Below, piece after piece: positions 35,404 through 46,107 of a DNA stretch of 64,000 bases. Numbering within the stretch: position 1 is the first letter of the stretch; every line of letters begins with the position of its first letter. Source of the stretch: Labedaea rhizosphaerae (GTDB taxonomy: Bacteria > Actinomycetota > Actinomycetes > Mycobacteriales > Pseudonocardiaceae); contig NZ_SNXZ01000008.1 in assembly GCF_004362825.1 (NCBI RefSeq), positions 124,001-188,000 of the forward strand, in the 5' to 3' direction. Below the pieces are notes generated by a model, which was not told the DNA's origin, did not search any database, and saw only the letters and a list, made by a program, of their open reading frames with translations. The translations under genes and the position numbers were made by a program.

Positions 35404-36594
35404 ATGCTGCGGGTGGGACTCACGGGCGGGATCGGCGCGGGCAAGTCGACGGTGGCGGGCCGGCTCGCCGAACACGGCGCCGTGGTGATCGACGCCGACA
35501 AGATCGCCAGGGAGGTCGTCGAGCCCGGCACCGACGGCCTCGCGGAGCTGGTCGCCGCCTTCGGTCAGGAGATCCTCGGCCCGGACGGCGCCCTCGATCG
35601 AGGCAAGCTCGCGGCGGTGGCGTTCGCCGACGACGACGCGCGGAACCAGCTCAACGCGATCGTCCACCCCAGGATCGGCAAGCGGACCGCCGAGCTCGTG
35701 GCGCAGGCGCCGCCCGAGGCCGTCGTCGTGCACGACGTGCCGCTGCTCGTGGAGAACGGCCTCGCGCCGATGTACCACCTGGTCGTGATCGTCGACGCGC
35801 CCGAGGACGTCCGGGTCACCCGGCTGACCGGGTCGCGCGGGATGTCCGAAGTGGACGCGCGGAACCGGATCGCGGCCCAGGCCGACGAGAGCCGCAGGCG
35901 CGCGGTCGCCGACGTGTGGCTGGACAACTCGAGCACCCCGGACTTGGTGCTCGCCGAGGTCGACGCGCTCTGGGCCGACCGCTTGGTGCCCTACGAGGCC
36001 AACGTCCGCCTGCACCGCTACCCGTACCGCGGCAGCCCCAAGATCGTCGACTACGACCCCGATTGGCCGCAGCAGGCCCGGCGCATCAAGGCCCGGCTCA
36101 AGCTGGCGGCGGGCGCCGCGGCCCTGTCGGTGGACCACATCGGGTCCACGTCCGTGCCCGGGCTCGCGGCCAAGGACGTGCTGGACTTCCAGATCGCGGT
36201 GAAGTCCCTCGACGACGCCGATGCGATGGCCGACGCGCTGGGCAAGGCCGGTTTCCCGGTGCTGCCCGACTTCACGCAGGACTCGCCGCGCCCGGTCGAC
36301 CCCGACCCCGCGCACTGGCGCAAGCGGACCCACTGCGGCGCCGACCCGGGCCGCTGGGTGAACGTGCACCTGCGCGAGCAGGGGAGTGCCGGCTGGCGAT
36401 ATGCGCTGCTCTTCCCGGCGTGGCTGCGTGCCGACGACGCGGCTCGCGCCGAGTACGAACAGGTCAAGCGCGGGCTGGCCGAGGAGTACCAGGGCCGCAG
36501 CATCCCCGAGTACGGCGACGCCAAGAACGAGTGGTTCGACAGCGCGTACTTCCGCGCCGAGCAGTGGGCCACCGAAACCGGCTGGACCCCCTGA
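35404..36594 (+). CDS. coaE: Dephospho-CoA kinase fused to a GrpB/UPF0157 domain
   Basis: A 396-residue bifunctional protein. The N-terminal 200 residues are CoaE with P-loop GGIGAGKST (8-16), DADKIAREVV and the LID region (RMxxQ-like IAAQADESRRR). It phosphorylates dephospho-CoA in the last step of CoA synthesis. The C-terminal half is a GrpB/UPF0157 nucleotidyltransferase-like domain (VDHIGSTSVPGLAAKDVLD). This fusion is normal in actinobacteria, where the C-terminal domain is thought to aid folding of the kinase. Confidence 0.94.
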   Translation: MLRVGLTGGIGAGKSTVAGRLAEHGAVVIDADKIAREVVEPGTDGLAELVAAFGQEILGPDGALDRGKLAAVAFADDDARNQLNAIVHPRIGKRTAELVAQAPPEAVVVHDVPLLVENGLAPMYHLVVIVDAPEDVRVTRLTGSRGMSEVDARNRIAAQADESRRRAVADVWLDNSSTPDLVLAEVDALWADRLVPYEANVRLHRYPYRGSPKIVDYDPDWPQQARRIKARLKLAAGAAALSVDHIGSTSVPGLAAKDVLDFQIAVKSLDDADAMADALGKAGFPVLPDFTQDSPRPVDPDPAHWRKRTHCGADPGRWVNVHLREQGSAGWRYALLFPAWLRADDAARAEYEQVKRGLAEEYQGRSIPEYGDAKNEWFDSAYFRAEQWATETGWTP

Positions 36595-36616
36595 TCAACC
36601 CGACAAAGCAGCCTGA

Positions 36617-37210
36617 TCACCCCGACAACGGCCGCAGCAGCTCGGCCGGGTCGAAGGCGACCTCGAACGGTTCGGTGACGGTTGCCACCTCGCCCGCGCC
36701 GAGGGTGCGGGCGAGCACGTAGGCGCCGTTGTCGTCCAGTTCGTGGATCAACACCGCGGGAAGTTCGGCGGAACGCCCTTGGTAGTGGCTGGTCTCCACC
36801 CGCCAGAAGTGCGGGATGCCCGCCTCCGCGAAGATCACCGGCTTCTCGCTGCGATCGCGGACGCGCGAGCCCGGTGACACGATCTCCACTACGAGGACCA
36901 CATCGGCTGGGTCCAGCACCGGCGCGTGCAGGCTGGCGGCCGATGCTCGGACCACCACGAGATCGGGGATGAGCAGTTGCTGGCCCAGTTGCACGCCAAC
37001 GGCCTCGAGCGCCCGGAGCCCTGGCCCGCAGGCGGCCCTGAGCAGCACGAACAGTTCTCCGGAAGCAGCCTGGTGATAGGGGCTAGGCGGCGGGTTCACG
37101 ATCAAGGCCCCGTCGACCAGTTCGTAGCTCTTGTCGTCGTGCGGCAAGGCGAGGACATCCGCCACGGTCCACGGCCCGTGGTGGTCGCTGACTACGCGTG
37201 GCGCGGCCAT
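36617..37210 (-). CDS. Uma2-family (DUF820) putative endonuclease
   Basis: A 197-residue protein of the Uma2 restriction-endonuclease-like fold. The catalytic-type acidic pattern is visible as YELVDGALIVNP near the start, IPDLVVVRA in the middle and VLVVEIVSPGSRVRD later, consistent with a PD-(D/E)xK core. I prefer the ATG at 37210, preceded by GGGAGGG, over the ATG at 37228. Uma2 proteins are abundant in actinobacteria and cyanobacteria and their role is unsettled. Confidence 0.85.
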   Translation of the reverse strand: MAAPRVVSDHHGPWTVADVLALPHDDKSYELVDGALIVNPPPSPYHQAASGELFVLLRAACGPGLRALEAVGVQLGQQLLIPDLVVVRASAASLHAPVLDPADVVLVVEIVSPGSRVRDRSEKPVIFAEAGIPHFWRVETSHYQGRSAELPAVLIHELDDNGAYVLARTLGAGEVATVTEPFEVAFDPAELLRPLSG

Positions 37211-37233
37211 CGGCTCCCTCCCGCTCATATCCC

Positions 37234-37256
37234 CAGCATGACATGCTGAGCATGCT
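37234..37256. promoter_or_regulatory. Overlapping dyads upstream of the Uma2 gene
   Basis: CAGCATG-A-CATGCTG (37234-37248) and CATGCT-G-AGCATG (37242-37254) share an arm, giving three half-sites in alternating orientation 24 bases before the gene. This looks like a cooperative operator; the regulator is unknown. Confidence 0.5.
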
Positions 37257-37323
37257 CGCAGCAGGGTCTGACAGTTCCGGCCCCGGTCTGGCCAGCGGCA
37301 ATGGGTTCACACGATGGTGTGGA

Positions 37324-37968
37324 TCACCGGCCACCAGGAGTGAGCAGGCCACGGTCGTACCCCGTCGCCACCGCCGACGCGCGGTCCTTCACGCCCAGCT
37401 TGGCGTAGATGTGCAGCAGGTGCGTCTTCACCGTCGCCTCGCTGATGAACAGCGCCGCCGCCGCGTCCTTGTTGGTGTGGCCGCGCGCGATCAACGCCAG
37501 CACCTCGAGTTCGCGCTGGCTCAACGGTTCCGCGGCCGGCGCGGGCGCACGCACCTGCCCGATCAGCTTGGTCGCCACCGAAGGCGCCAGCACCGACTCG
37601 CCGCGGTGCGCGGAGTGCACGGCCCGCAACAGCTCCTCGCGACGCGCGTCCTTGAGCAGGTAACCGGTCGCGCCGGCCTCGATCGCGGGCAGGACGTCGC
37701 TGTCGGTGTCGTACGTGGTCAGCACCAGCACCTTGGCCCGCGCGCCCCGCTCGACCAGCCGCGCGATCGCGCTCACCCCGTCCATGCCGGGCATCCGCAG
37801 GTCCATCAGCACCACGTCCGGGTCGGCCCGCGCGATCACGGCCAAGGCCTCGGCGCCGTCCCCGGCCTCGCCGACGACCTCGAAGTCCGGGTCGCCAGCG
37901 AAGATGCCGCGCAGGCCGTCGCGCACGACCGGGTGGTCGTCGACGATCACCAACCGCACGGGGGTCAC
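37324..37968 (-). CDS. NarL/LuxR-type response regulator
   Basis: A 214-residue regulator. The receiver domain has Asp10/Asp11, phospho-acceptor Asp56 in VVLMDLRMPGMDG, and LLKDARREEL. The C-terminal LuxR helix-turn-helix reads LSQRELEVLALIARGHTNKDAAAALFISEATVKTHLLHI. The GTG start overlaps the stop of the sensor kinase gene. With the kinase and the ABC exporter upstream it forms a four-gene unit, so it probably controls that exporter. Confidence 0.93.
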   Translation of the reverse strand: MTPVRLVIVDDHPVVRDGLRGIFAGDPDFEVVGEAGDGAEALAVIARADPDVVLMDLRMPGMDGVSAIARLVERGARAKVLVLTTYDTDSDVLPAIEAGATGYLLKDARREELLRAVHSAHRGESVLAPSVATKLIGQVRAPAPAAEPLSQRELEVLALIARGHTNKDAAAALFISEATVKTHLLHIYAKLGVKDRASAVATGYDRGLLTPGGR

Positions 37969-39227
37969 GCGGTGCTCACCGGCTCGCCCACGTCGACCGC
38001 GGGCAGGCTCGCGCTGATGGCCGTGCCGGACCCCGGCGTGGACTCGACGACGAGCTCACCGGCCAGCCGGTCCACCCGCTGGCGCATGGCCTCGAGCCCG
38101 AAGCTGTCCGACCCCACCGCGTCCACGGCGAACCCGACGCCGTCGTCACGCACGTCCAACGTGATCAGATCCTCCATGTAGGACAGTGTGAGCCCGACCC
38201 GCGACGCCCGGGCGTGCTTGGCGACGTTGGCCAGCGCCTCCTGCGCGGTGCGCAGCAACGTCACCTCCACCTCCGGGTGCATGGGCCGCGCGGTGCCGGT
38301 GGTGGTGAGCTCGACCGGCACCGCGTTGAGGTGCGACCAGCGTTGCACGACCGACGCCATCGCCTCGGGCAACCGGGCCTGCGCCAACGGTTCCGGTCGC
38401 ACGGCACGCACGGAACGCCGCGCCTCGGTGAGGCTGTCGCGGGCCAGTTCGACGGCGTTGTCCTGGTGGCGCTTGCGTTGCTCCGGGTCGGCGGCCTGCG
38501 CGGCCGCCTCCAGTTGCGTGATGATCCCGGCCAGCCCCTGCGCGATGGTGTCGTGGATTTCCCGTGCCATGCGCTGCCGCTCGTCGAGCATGCCCGCCTC
38601 CCTGGCCTGGGTGAGCAGTTGCTCGTGCAGCCCCGCGTTCTCGGCGAGCGCCGCCGCGAGCCGCAGGTTGGTCTTCTCCAGCTCGGCGATGATCTTCTTG
38701 CGGGTGAGGTTCTGCTCGTGGTTGGTCTTGCCGAAGTAGCTGAACCCGCTGGCCAGCGCCACGTTGATGAGGATGATCAACGCGTAGACCGGCCAAGCGA
38801 GGCCCGTGACCGACGGCGGACCGCCGACCTGCGCGATGGCCATCAGCACCGCGTTGGCCCCGGTGCCGGCGAACACCCACAGGCCGGGCAGGCAGTCGAA
38901 CGCGTGCAGGTAGCCGCTGAAGGCGAACGCACCGAACCACGGCGCGCGCAGGATGAGCACGGCGTTGAACACCAGCAGGCCGGCGAAGTACAAGGTGGAC
39001 AGTGCGCCCGGGCGCGACGAGTCGGGCCACACCGTGTAGCCGGCGAGCACCCAGCCCGCGGCGGCGAGCGACCACAGCCCGGTCAGCCAGGTCGCGCCGG
39101 TGAACCCGTACACGCCGAAGGTGATGCTGACCGAGACGGTGAGCAGCGCGTACGGCAGCACCGCGAACGAGCGCTGCTGGACCTTGTCCCACCGCGGGCC
39201 GAGGTCCACCGCGTTCCTCGTGACCAT
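37965..39227 (-). CDS. Sensor histidine kinase (HisKA_3 type)
   Basis: A 420-residue kinase. About five or six N-terminal transmembrane segments cover residues 20-165, a coiled linker follows, then the HisKA_3 phosphoacceptor box ERQRMAREIHDTIAQGLAGII, and a C-terminal HATPase domain with VANVAKHARAS (N box) and DVRDDGVGF (G1 box). There is no large extracellular sensor, so it may sense the membrane or the adjacent transporter. It starts 16 bases after the ABC permease gene ends. Confidence 0.92.
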   Translation of the reverse strand: MVTRNAVDLGPRWDKVQQRSFAVLPYALLTVSVSITFGVYGFTGATWLTGLWSLAAAGWVLAGYTVWPDSSRPGALSTLYFAGLLVFNAVLILRAPWFGAFAFSGYLHAFDCLPGLWVFAGTGANAVLMAIAQVGGPPSVTGLAWPVYALIILINVALASGFSYFGKTNHEQNLTRKKIIAELEKTNLRLAAALAENAGLHEQLLTQAREAGMLDERQRMAREIHDTIAQGLAGIITQLEAAAQAADPEQRKRHQDNAVELARDSLTEARRSVRAVRPEPLAQARLPEAMASVVQRWSHLNAVPVELTTTGTARPMHPEVEVTLLRTAQEALANVAKHARASRVGLTLSYMEDLITLDVRDDGVGFAVDAVGSDSFGLEAMRQRVDRLAGELVVESTPGSGTAISASLPAVDVGEPVSTA

Positions 39228-39243
39228 GTATTTCCTGTCGTCC

Positions 39244-39987
39244 CTACTCCCAGCGGAATGCCCTCGTCGCCACCGCGGCGAGCACCACGAGCCACCCGGC
39301 CAAGGCCAGCAGGGTCAGCGCCTGCGGCCCGCCGCCGACCCACGAGTCCTGCACGGACTGCCGGAACGCGCCGAGCGGGGTGACGTCACCGATCTTGCTC
39401 AGCACGTGCGGCATGGCCTCCTTGGGAAGGTACAGGCCCGCGAAGAACATCGAGGGGAAGAAGAACACCATCGACAACCCGGTCGCCGCGCGGGCCGACG
39501 AGGCCACGGCCGCCACGACCAGCCCGAGGGCGTAGAGGGCGCCGAGGCCGAGCACCATCGAGAGCGCGAACCCGGCGATGTGCTGCGGGGCGCCCATGTC
39601 CAGCGCGAGGCCGCCGACCAGGAAGACGAGCACGATGCTGGCGAGCGCGGTGAGCAGCTGGGTGATGACTTGGGCGGTGAGCAATGCCTTGGGCGACACC
39701 GGGGTCGTGCGCATCCGGCGCAGGATGCCCTTCTCGCGGTAGGTGCCGAGGACGCCGGGCAGCATGAAGAACGCGGCCATCGCGAGCGTGATCGTGACGG
39801 CCATCGACGGGATCGTGGTGTCGATGGCCCGCTGCCCGCCGAGGTCGGCGCTCGGTTGGCGGCTGGCCGGGATCATGCCGAAGACCACCAGCAACGCGGT
39901 CGGCAGCACGATCGTGATCAGCGGCCCGACGAACTCGCGTGCGTTCAGCTTGAGCTCGACGGCGGTCAGTTTTGCCAGTGCGGACAC
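39244..39987 (-). CDS. ABC-2 type transporter permease
   Basis: A 247-residue permease with six hydrophobic segments. Recognisable parts are ELKLNAREFVGPLITIVLPTALLVVFG, YREKGILRRMRTTPVSPKALLTAQV (the ABC-2 coupling region) and FFFPSMFFAGLYLPKEAMP. It belongs to the DrrB-like drug or lipid exporter group. The ATPase gene lies 14 bases upstream, and the two-component system follows. Confidence 0.92.
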   Translation of the reverse strand: MSALAKLTAVELKLNAREFVGPLITIVLPTALLVVFGMIPASRQPSADLGGQRAIDTTIPSMAVTITLAMAAFFMLPGVLGTYREKGILRRMRTTPVSPKALLTAQVITQLLTALASIVLVFLVGGLALDMGAPQHIAGFALSMVLGLGALYALGLVVAAVASSARAATGLSMVFFFPSMFFAGLYLPKEAMPHVLSKIGDVTPLGAFRQSVQDSWVGGGPQALTLLALAGWLVVLAAVATRAFRWE

Positions 39988-40001
39988 GGTTTTCGGCTCC
40001 T

Positions 40002-40904
40002 TCAGTTGTCGAACGCGCGGCCGGTGAGCGCGACGAACGCGTCGTCCAGGCTCGCTTGCTCGACGCGCAGGTCGGCGGCGACGATCTGGTGGCGGGCGAG
40101 GACGGCGGCGACCGCGTGCAGCAGGTTGCCGCTGCCGGTGACGGTGACCTGGCTGTTGTGGCGGCGGACCTCGCGCACCTCGGGCAGGTCGGTGAGCAGG
40201 TGGTCGTCGAACGGCGCCGACGGCCGGAACCGCAGCGTGGTGTCCGCGCTGACGCGGTCGACAAGACCCCCAGGCGTGTCGACGGCGACGACGCGACCGG
40301 AGTCGATCACCGCGATGCGGTCGCAGAGCCGCTCGGCCTCGGCCATGAAGTGCGTGACCAGCACGACCGTGACTCCGCGGTCGCGGATGGCTTCCACGAG
40401 GTCCCAGGTGTCGCGCCGGGCCTGCGGGTCGAGCCCGGTGGTCAGCTCGTCGAGCACCGCGATCTCGGGGTTGCCGATCAACGCGAGGGCGATCGACAGC
40501 CGTTGCTTCTGGCCGCCGGAGAGCTTCTTGTAGGGCTTGTGCTGGTGTCCGGTCATGCCCAGCTCGGCGAGCAGGGCGTCCGGGTCGGCGGGGTTGCGGT
40601 AGAAGGAGGCGTAGAGCTCGAGGGCCTCGCGCACCTCGAGCTTCTCGGGCAGCGCGCTCTCCTGCAGCTGCGCGCCGACGAGCTGGCGCAGCTGGTCCTC
40701 ACGGGGTTCGAACCCGAGCACGCGCACCGTGCCGCCGTCGGGCGAGCGCAACCCCTCGATGCACTCGACCGTGGTGGTCTTGCCCGCGCCGTTCGGCCCC
40801 AGGATCCCGAAGATCTCGCCCCGCTCGACGCTGAACGACACGTCGTCGACGGCGACCGTTTCGCCGTACCGCTTGTGGAGGTTGCGCACCTCGATGACTG
40901 CCAT
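40002..40904 (-). CDS. ABC transporter ATP-binding protein, DrrA-like
   Basis: A 300-residue ATPase. Walker A is GPNGAGKTT, the signature is LSGGQKQRLS, Walker B is IAVLDELTTGLD (Leu where Pro is usual), and the H-loop is VTHFMAEAERL. A C-terminal DUF4162-like domain follows. I chose the ATG at 40904 (MAVIEVRN), where homology begins. It is the first gene of the exporter and two-component unit. Confidence 0.93.
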   Translation of the reverse strand: MAVIEVRNLHKRYGETVAVDDVSFSVERGEIFGILGPNGAGKTTTVECIEGLRSPDGGTVRVLGFEPREDQLRQLVGAQLQESALPEKLEVREALELYASFYRNPADPDALLAELGMTGHQHKPYKKLSGGQKQRLSIALALIGNPEIAVLDELTTGLDPQARRDTWDLVEAIRDRGVTVVLVTHFMAEAERLCDRIAVIDSGRVVAVDTPGGLVDRVSADTTLRFRPSAPFDDHLLTDLPEVREVRRHNSQVTVTGSGNLLHAVAAVLARHQIVAADLRVEQASLDDAFVALTGRAFDN

Positions 40905-41012
40905 GCCCCAAGGTTCGCGGTTCGGGACGGGTCTTCGAATCGACTGCGTGGCCATGACGCGAGGCAGCGGCGGTGGACCCGCGATCAACCGATCGGTGGA
41001 TCAACCGGGTAT

Positions 41013-41030
41013 GTCCCCCAAACCGGGGAC
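41013..41030 (-). terminator. Hairpin after the DUF402 gene
   Basis: GTCCCC, loop CAAACC, GGGGAC (41013-41030) lies ten bases after the DUF402 stop at 41040. Nearby are two GATCAACCG direct copies (about 40982 and 41000). No gene is seen in 40905-41039. Confidence 0.5.
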
Positions 41031-41039
41031 GGGCGCTGA

Positions 41040-41558
41040 CTAGTAGGGCGGCCAGACCTCGAAGATCCGCTTGTACGCCAACCACGACCCCAGGTCGTGG
41101 CGCAGGCGGCTCAACTCCTCCAGCGTCTGGTGCACCGTGCGCAACGCGAGATCGGCGTCCGCCGCCCGCAGCACCCGCCCGGCGACCGCGGCCGCGAAGT
41201 CCTCCGAGCGGACGATCCGCGCCGACGTCCCACCGGGAGCGGCGAGCCCGAGCAGCAGGTCGACCGTCCGCCACAACCGGCCGTCGCGGATGACCCGGAC
41301 GGCGGTGAGCTCGCTCGGTGCGGGGCGGGCGTGGCGCGAGCGGGGCTTCTGGTGGGTCAGCCGCAGGTTCAGCTCCGGCATCAGCCACGTGACCTCGGAC
41401 TCTGCGAACGGGTCCTCCGGCGTGGGGCACTCCATGCGCAGGCCCCAGCGCTCGATGGCGCAGTTCCGCAGCGCCCTCGTCGTGCCCGAGGAGTAGCTGC
41501 GCACCGCTGCGACCGGGTCGACGACATCGATCAGCTGAGGAGTTATCACGGTGCCCAC
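41040..41558 (-). CDS. DUF402-like protein (first copy)
   Basis: A 172-residue protein. The core WLMPELNLRLTHQK, then DGRLWRTVDLLLGL and SEDFAAAVAGRVL, follows the same order as the neighbouring DUF402 protein (RSWLLPELGLRVSRW, DVWRTKDLYLDILV, GDELVAGVLAGHL). DUF402 proteins are beta-barrel hydrolases, some acting on phosphate esters or nucleotides (FomD). The two genes are probably an old tandem duplication. Key metal ligands seem fewer in this copy. Confidence 0.7.
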   Translation of the reverse strand: MGTVITPQLIDVVDPVAAVRSYSSGTTRALRNCAIERWGLRMECPTPEDPFAESEVTWLMPELNLRLTHQKPRSRHARPAPSELTAVRVIRDGRLWRTVDLLLGLAAPGGTSARIVRSEDFAAAVAGRVLRAADADLALRTVHQTLEELSRLRHDLGSWLAYKRIFEVWPPY

Positions 41559-41649
41559 GCGGCCCGAGCGTAGCCGCCCACGTGCTGTCCGTGATCAAGA
41601 GGGCCGATTCGTTACATCACGGCTCGCGCACGACCAGCTACCGATACGG

Positions 41650-42255
41650 TCACTGTGGCCGATCGCAGCCGAACGGGTCTTGACTCCACTCGATCGGGTA
41701 TCCAGTGGCGGCGAGCCATGCGTCTGGGTGGTAGCCGTGCCGCGCGATGCCGTCTACAGCGGCATTCGTGCGCTCCAAAGCGCGAATGGCGGCACCCTGG
41801 TCGAGGTGCCCGGCGAGCACGCCCGCGACCAGTTCGTCACCGTCCAGCACGCGCTGGTCGTGCCCGGTGCGCACCAGGATGTCGAGGTACAGGTCCTTCG
41901 TGCGCCACACGTCGCCGGGCTGGATGTCGACGACGTCGATGTAGTAGTCGTGGTCCAGCGGCTCGTGCCCGGTCCACCGCGAGACCCGCAGCCCCAGCTC
42001 GGGCAGCAGCCACGACCGGAAGTACGCGAGCTGCGGGTGCCCCGGCACCGGCCGCGCCATGTAGAGCCCGAAGTCGGTCAGGCGGTAGGCGTCGACCGCC
42101 CGCACGATGCCCTTGGGGTCGGTGTTGGTGAGCGCCTGCACGTCGAACAGCTCGACCTTGGGCGGGTGCACGTCCACGTGCGGCGCGCGGGCCGACGGCA
42201 TGGACCGGTACGACAGGATCGGGTTCCCAGCCATGCCGCCATCGTGCCCAGACAT
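41650..42255 (-). CDS. DUF402 protein (second copy)
   Basis: A 201-residue DUF402 protein. The barrel part has PKVELFDVQALTNTDPKG, WLLPELGLRVSRWTG, DYYIDVVDIQPGDVWRTKDLYLD and DGDELVAGVLAGHLD. FomD-like relatives hydrolyse nucleotidyl phosphonates and nucleoside diphosphates with divalent metals. The ATG at 42255 is the first reasonable start; the ribosome-binding site is weak. It is divergent from the DUF5685 gene with a 97-base gap. Confidence 0.8.
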   Translation of the reverse strand: MSGHDGGMAGNPILSYRSMPSARAPHVDVHPPKVELFDVQALTNTDPKGIVRAVDAYRLTDFGLYMARPVPGHPQLAYFRSWLLPELGLRVSRWTGHEPLDHDYYIDVVDIQPGDVWRTKDLYLDILVRTGHDQRVLDGDELVAGVLAGHLDQGAAIRALERTNAAVDGIARHGYHPDAWLAATGYPIEWSQDPFGCDRPQ

Positions 42256-42352
42256 ACCGACATCCTGCTGAACTGATCGAGCGATTCCCGCGTCCGAACG
42301 GGTGAATCCCAGGTAGCCTGCGCCGGGCTTCGAAGATCGAGGGGAGACGGGG

Positions 42353-43645
42353 TTGTTCGGGATCATCAGGCCGTGCCGGCACCGGATGTCGCCGACCTTG
42401 CAACAGTCGTGGATGGCGCACCTGTGCGGCATGTGCCTGGCGTTGCGCGACGACCACGGCCAGTTGGCCAGGACCGTCACCAACTACGACGGACTGCTGA
42501 TCTCGGCGCTCGTCGAGGGCCAGTCGGTGCACGGCGACTCGCGGCGCACCGCGGGCCCGTGCCCGTTGCGCGGCATGCGCCTGGCCACCGTCGCCTACGG
42601 CCAGGCGCCGCAACTCGCCGCCGCCGTGTCCCTGGTGCTCGCCTCGGCCAAGGTCAGCGACCACGTGGAGGACGGTGACGGCCCCTTCGCCCGCCGCCCG
42701 GTCGCCGGGGTCGCCCGCAAGGTCGCCACGCGCTGGGCCCGCCAGGGTTCGCTGACCGGGGAGCGGCTCGGCTTCGACACCGCCGTGCTGCTCGACGCCG
42801 TGCACCGCCAGGGCGAGGTCGAACTCGCCGTGCGTGCGGGCAACTCCGTGCTGGTGGCCACCGAGCCGACTGAGACCGCGACGGCCGAGGCGTTCGCCCA
42901 CACCGCGATCCTCGCCGGGCGCCCCGGCAACGCCGAGCCGCTGCGGGAGGCGGGCCGGCTCTTCGGCCGGGTCGCGCACCTGCTCGACGCGGTCGAGGAC
43001 CTCGCCGAGGACGAGCTGCGCGGTGCCTGGAACCCGTTGCGCGCCACCGGAACCACCGTCGAGGAAGCGCGGCGGCTCTGCCAGGACGCGGTCACCGGCA
43101 TCAAGCTGGCGCTGAAAGAGGTGGAGTTCACCGACCGGGCGCTGGTCCACCGGCTGCTCGTGCACGAACTGGACCACGCCGTGCAGCACGCGTTCGCCAT
43201 CCCGCACGGTCCGCGGGCGCTCGTCGACGACCGGCAGCCGCCGCCACCTGGGTGGCAGCGCCCCGGCCCGCCTCCGCCGCCCGGTTGGCAGCCCGGACCC
43301 GGTCAGCCGCCACCGGGCTGGCAGCCCGGGCCTGGCCAGCCACCGCCGGGCTGGCAGCCGGGACCGCCCCCGCCCGGCCAGGATCCCGGCAAGAAGAAGG
43401 GCAAGCGGGACAAGCCCCGCCAGTGGGGTCCGCAGCGCGGCACCTTCGCCGGCTGCGGGATGGCCGTCGTCCTCTGCTGCACCTGCCAGTACTGCTGCGC
43501 CGACCCGTACCAGGACCCGTGGACCGGCGAGCCCAAGCAAGGCTGGTGCCAGAACTGTGACTGCGGCTGCGGTGACGGCTGCGACTGCTGTGACTGCGAT
43601 TGCTGCTGCGATTGCGACTGCTGCGACTGCGGTTGTGACTGCTGA
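42353..43645 (+). CDS. DUF5685 protein with PPGWQ repeats and a Cys-rich tail
   Basis: A 430-residue protein. The N-terminal 290 residues are the DUF5685 core (MFGIIRPCRHRMSPTLQQSW, HLCGMCLALRDDHGQ). About five copies of PPPGWQPGPGQ follow (about 295-345), then a basic patch (KKKGKRDKPR). The tail has 23 cysteines in the last 70 residues, mostly as CD, CC and GC steps. TTG at 42353 with GGGGAG is the start. The N-terminal Cys/His residues suggest metal binding. The function is unknown; the gene stands immediately before uvrB. Confidence 0.85.
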   Translation: MFGIIRPCRHRMSPTLQQSWMAHLCGMCLALRDDHGQLARTVTNYDGLLISALVEGQSVHGDSRRTAGPCPLRGMRLATVAYGQAPQLAAAVSLVLASAKVSDHVEDGDGPFARRPVAGVARKVATRWARQGSLTGERLGFDTAVLLDAVHRQGEVELAVRAGNSVLVATEPTETATAEAFAHTAILAGRPGNAEPLREAGRLFGRVAHLLDAVEDLAEDELRGAWNPLRATGTTVEEARRLCQDAVTGIKLALKEVEFTDRALVHRLLVHELDHAVQHAFAIPHGPRALVDDRQPPPPGWQRPGPPPPPGWQPGPGQPPPGWQPGPGQPPPGWQPGPPPPGQDPGKKKGKRDKPRQWGPQRGTFAGCGMAVVLCCTCQYCCADPYQDPWTGEPKQGWCQNCDCGCGDGCDCCDCDCCCDCDCCDCGCDC

Positions 43646-43690
43646 CCTGGGCATACGCGTTTTGTCGGTGGTCGCGCGTATCTTCGGTGT

Positions 43691-45853
<2,163 letters not shown>

Positions 45854-45856
45854 TTT

Positions 45857-45988
45857 CTCAACCTCGGGCTTGATTGTTTAACACGCTGCGGTCAGCGTCA
45901 AGGGCGCCTTCGGCGTCGGCTTCGCCGATTGCTTCGCAACCCTTGACCCTGACCGCAGCGTGCTAAAGGGCGCCCGGACGAGGTTGAG
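45857..45988. repeat. 132-nt nested palindromic element
   Basis: The outer arms CTCAACCTCG (45857-45866) and CGAGGTTGAG (45979-45988) are perfect. Inside, TTTAACACGCTGCGGTCAG (about 45878-45896) pairs with CTGACCGCAGCGTGCTAAA with one mismatch, followed by GTCAAGGG and CCCTTGAC, and the tip holds small TTCG-type hairpins (GCGCCTTCGGCG). It lies four bases after uvrB and may serve as its terminator. Its size and nested plan suggest a mobile or repeated element. Confidence 0.7.
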
Positions 45989-46095
45989 GGGCGGTGTGGT
46001 GTTCGTCCTTTCTTTGGGTTGCGTTGCCGGGCTGGGGTTGCGTTGTTTGTGTCGTTGGTTCCGTTTGCGTTGGGCCATTTGGTCGCATGTTGTGG

Positions 46096-46101
46096 TATGA
46101 T
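46096..46101 (+). promoter_or_regulatory. Promoter -10 box for a leaderless DUF222/HNH mRNA
   Basis: TATGAT ends seven bases before the ATG at 46108, so transcription should begin at or next to the start codon. No ribosome-binding site exists. The -35 region is weak (TTGGGC at 46070-46075). Confidence 0.5.
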
Positions 46102-46107
46102 TGGGTT

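Noticed and set aside
43240-43645. Possible assembly or sequencing artefact from Pro/Cys low complexity
   Set aside because: The frame stays open with consistent codon use and a normal stop before uvrB.
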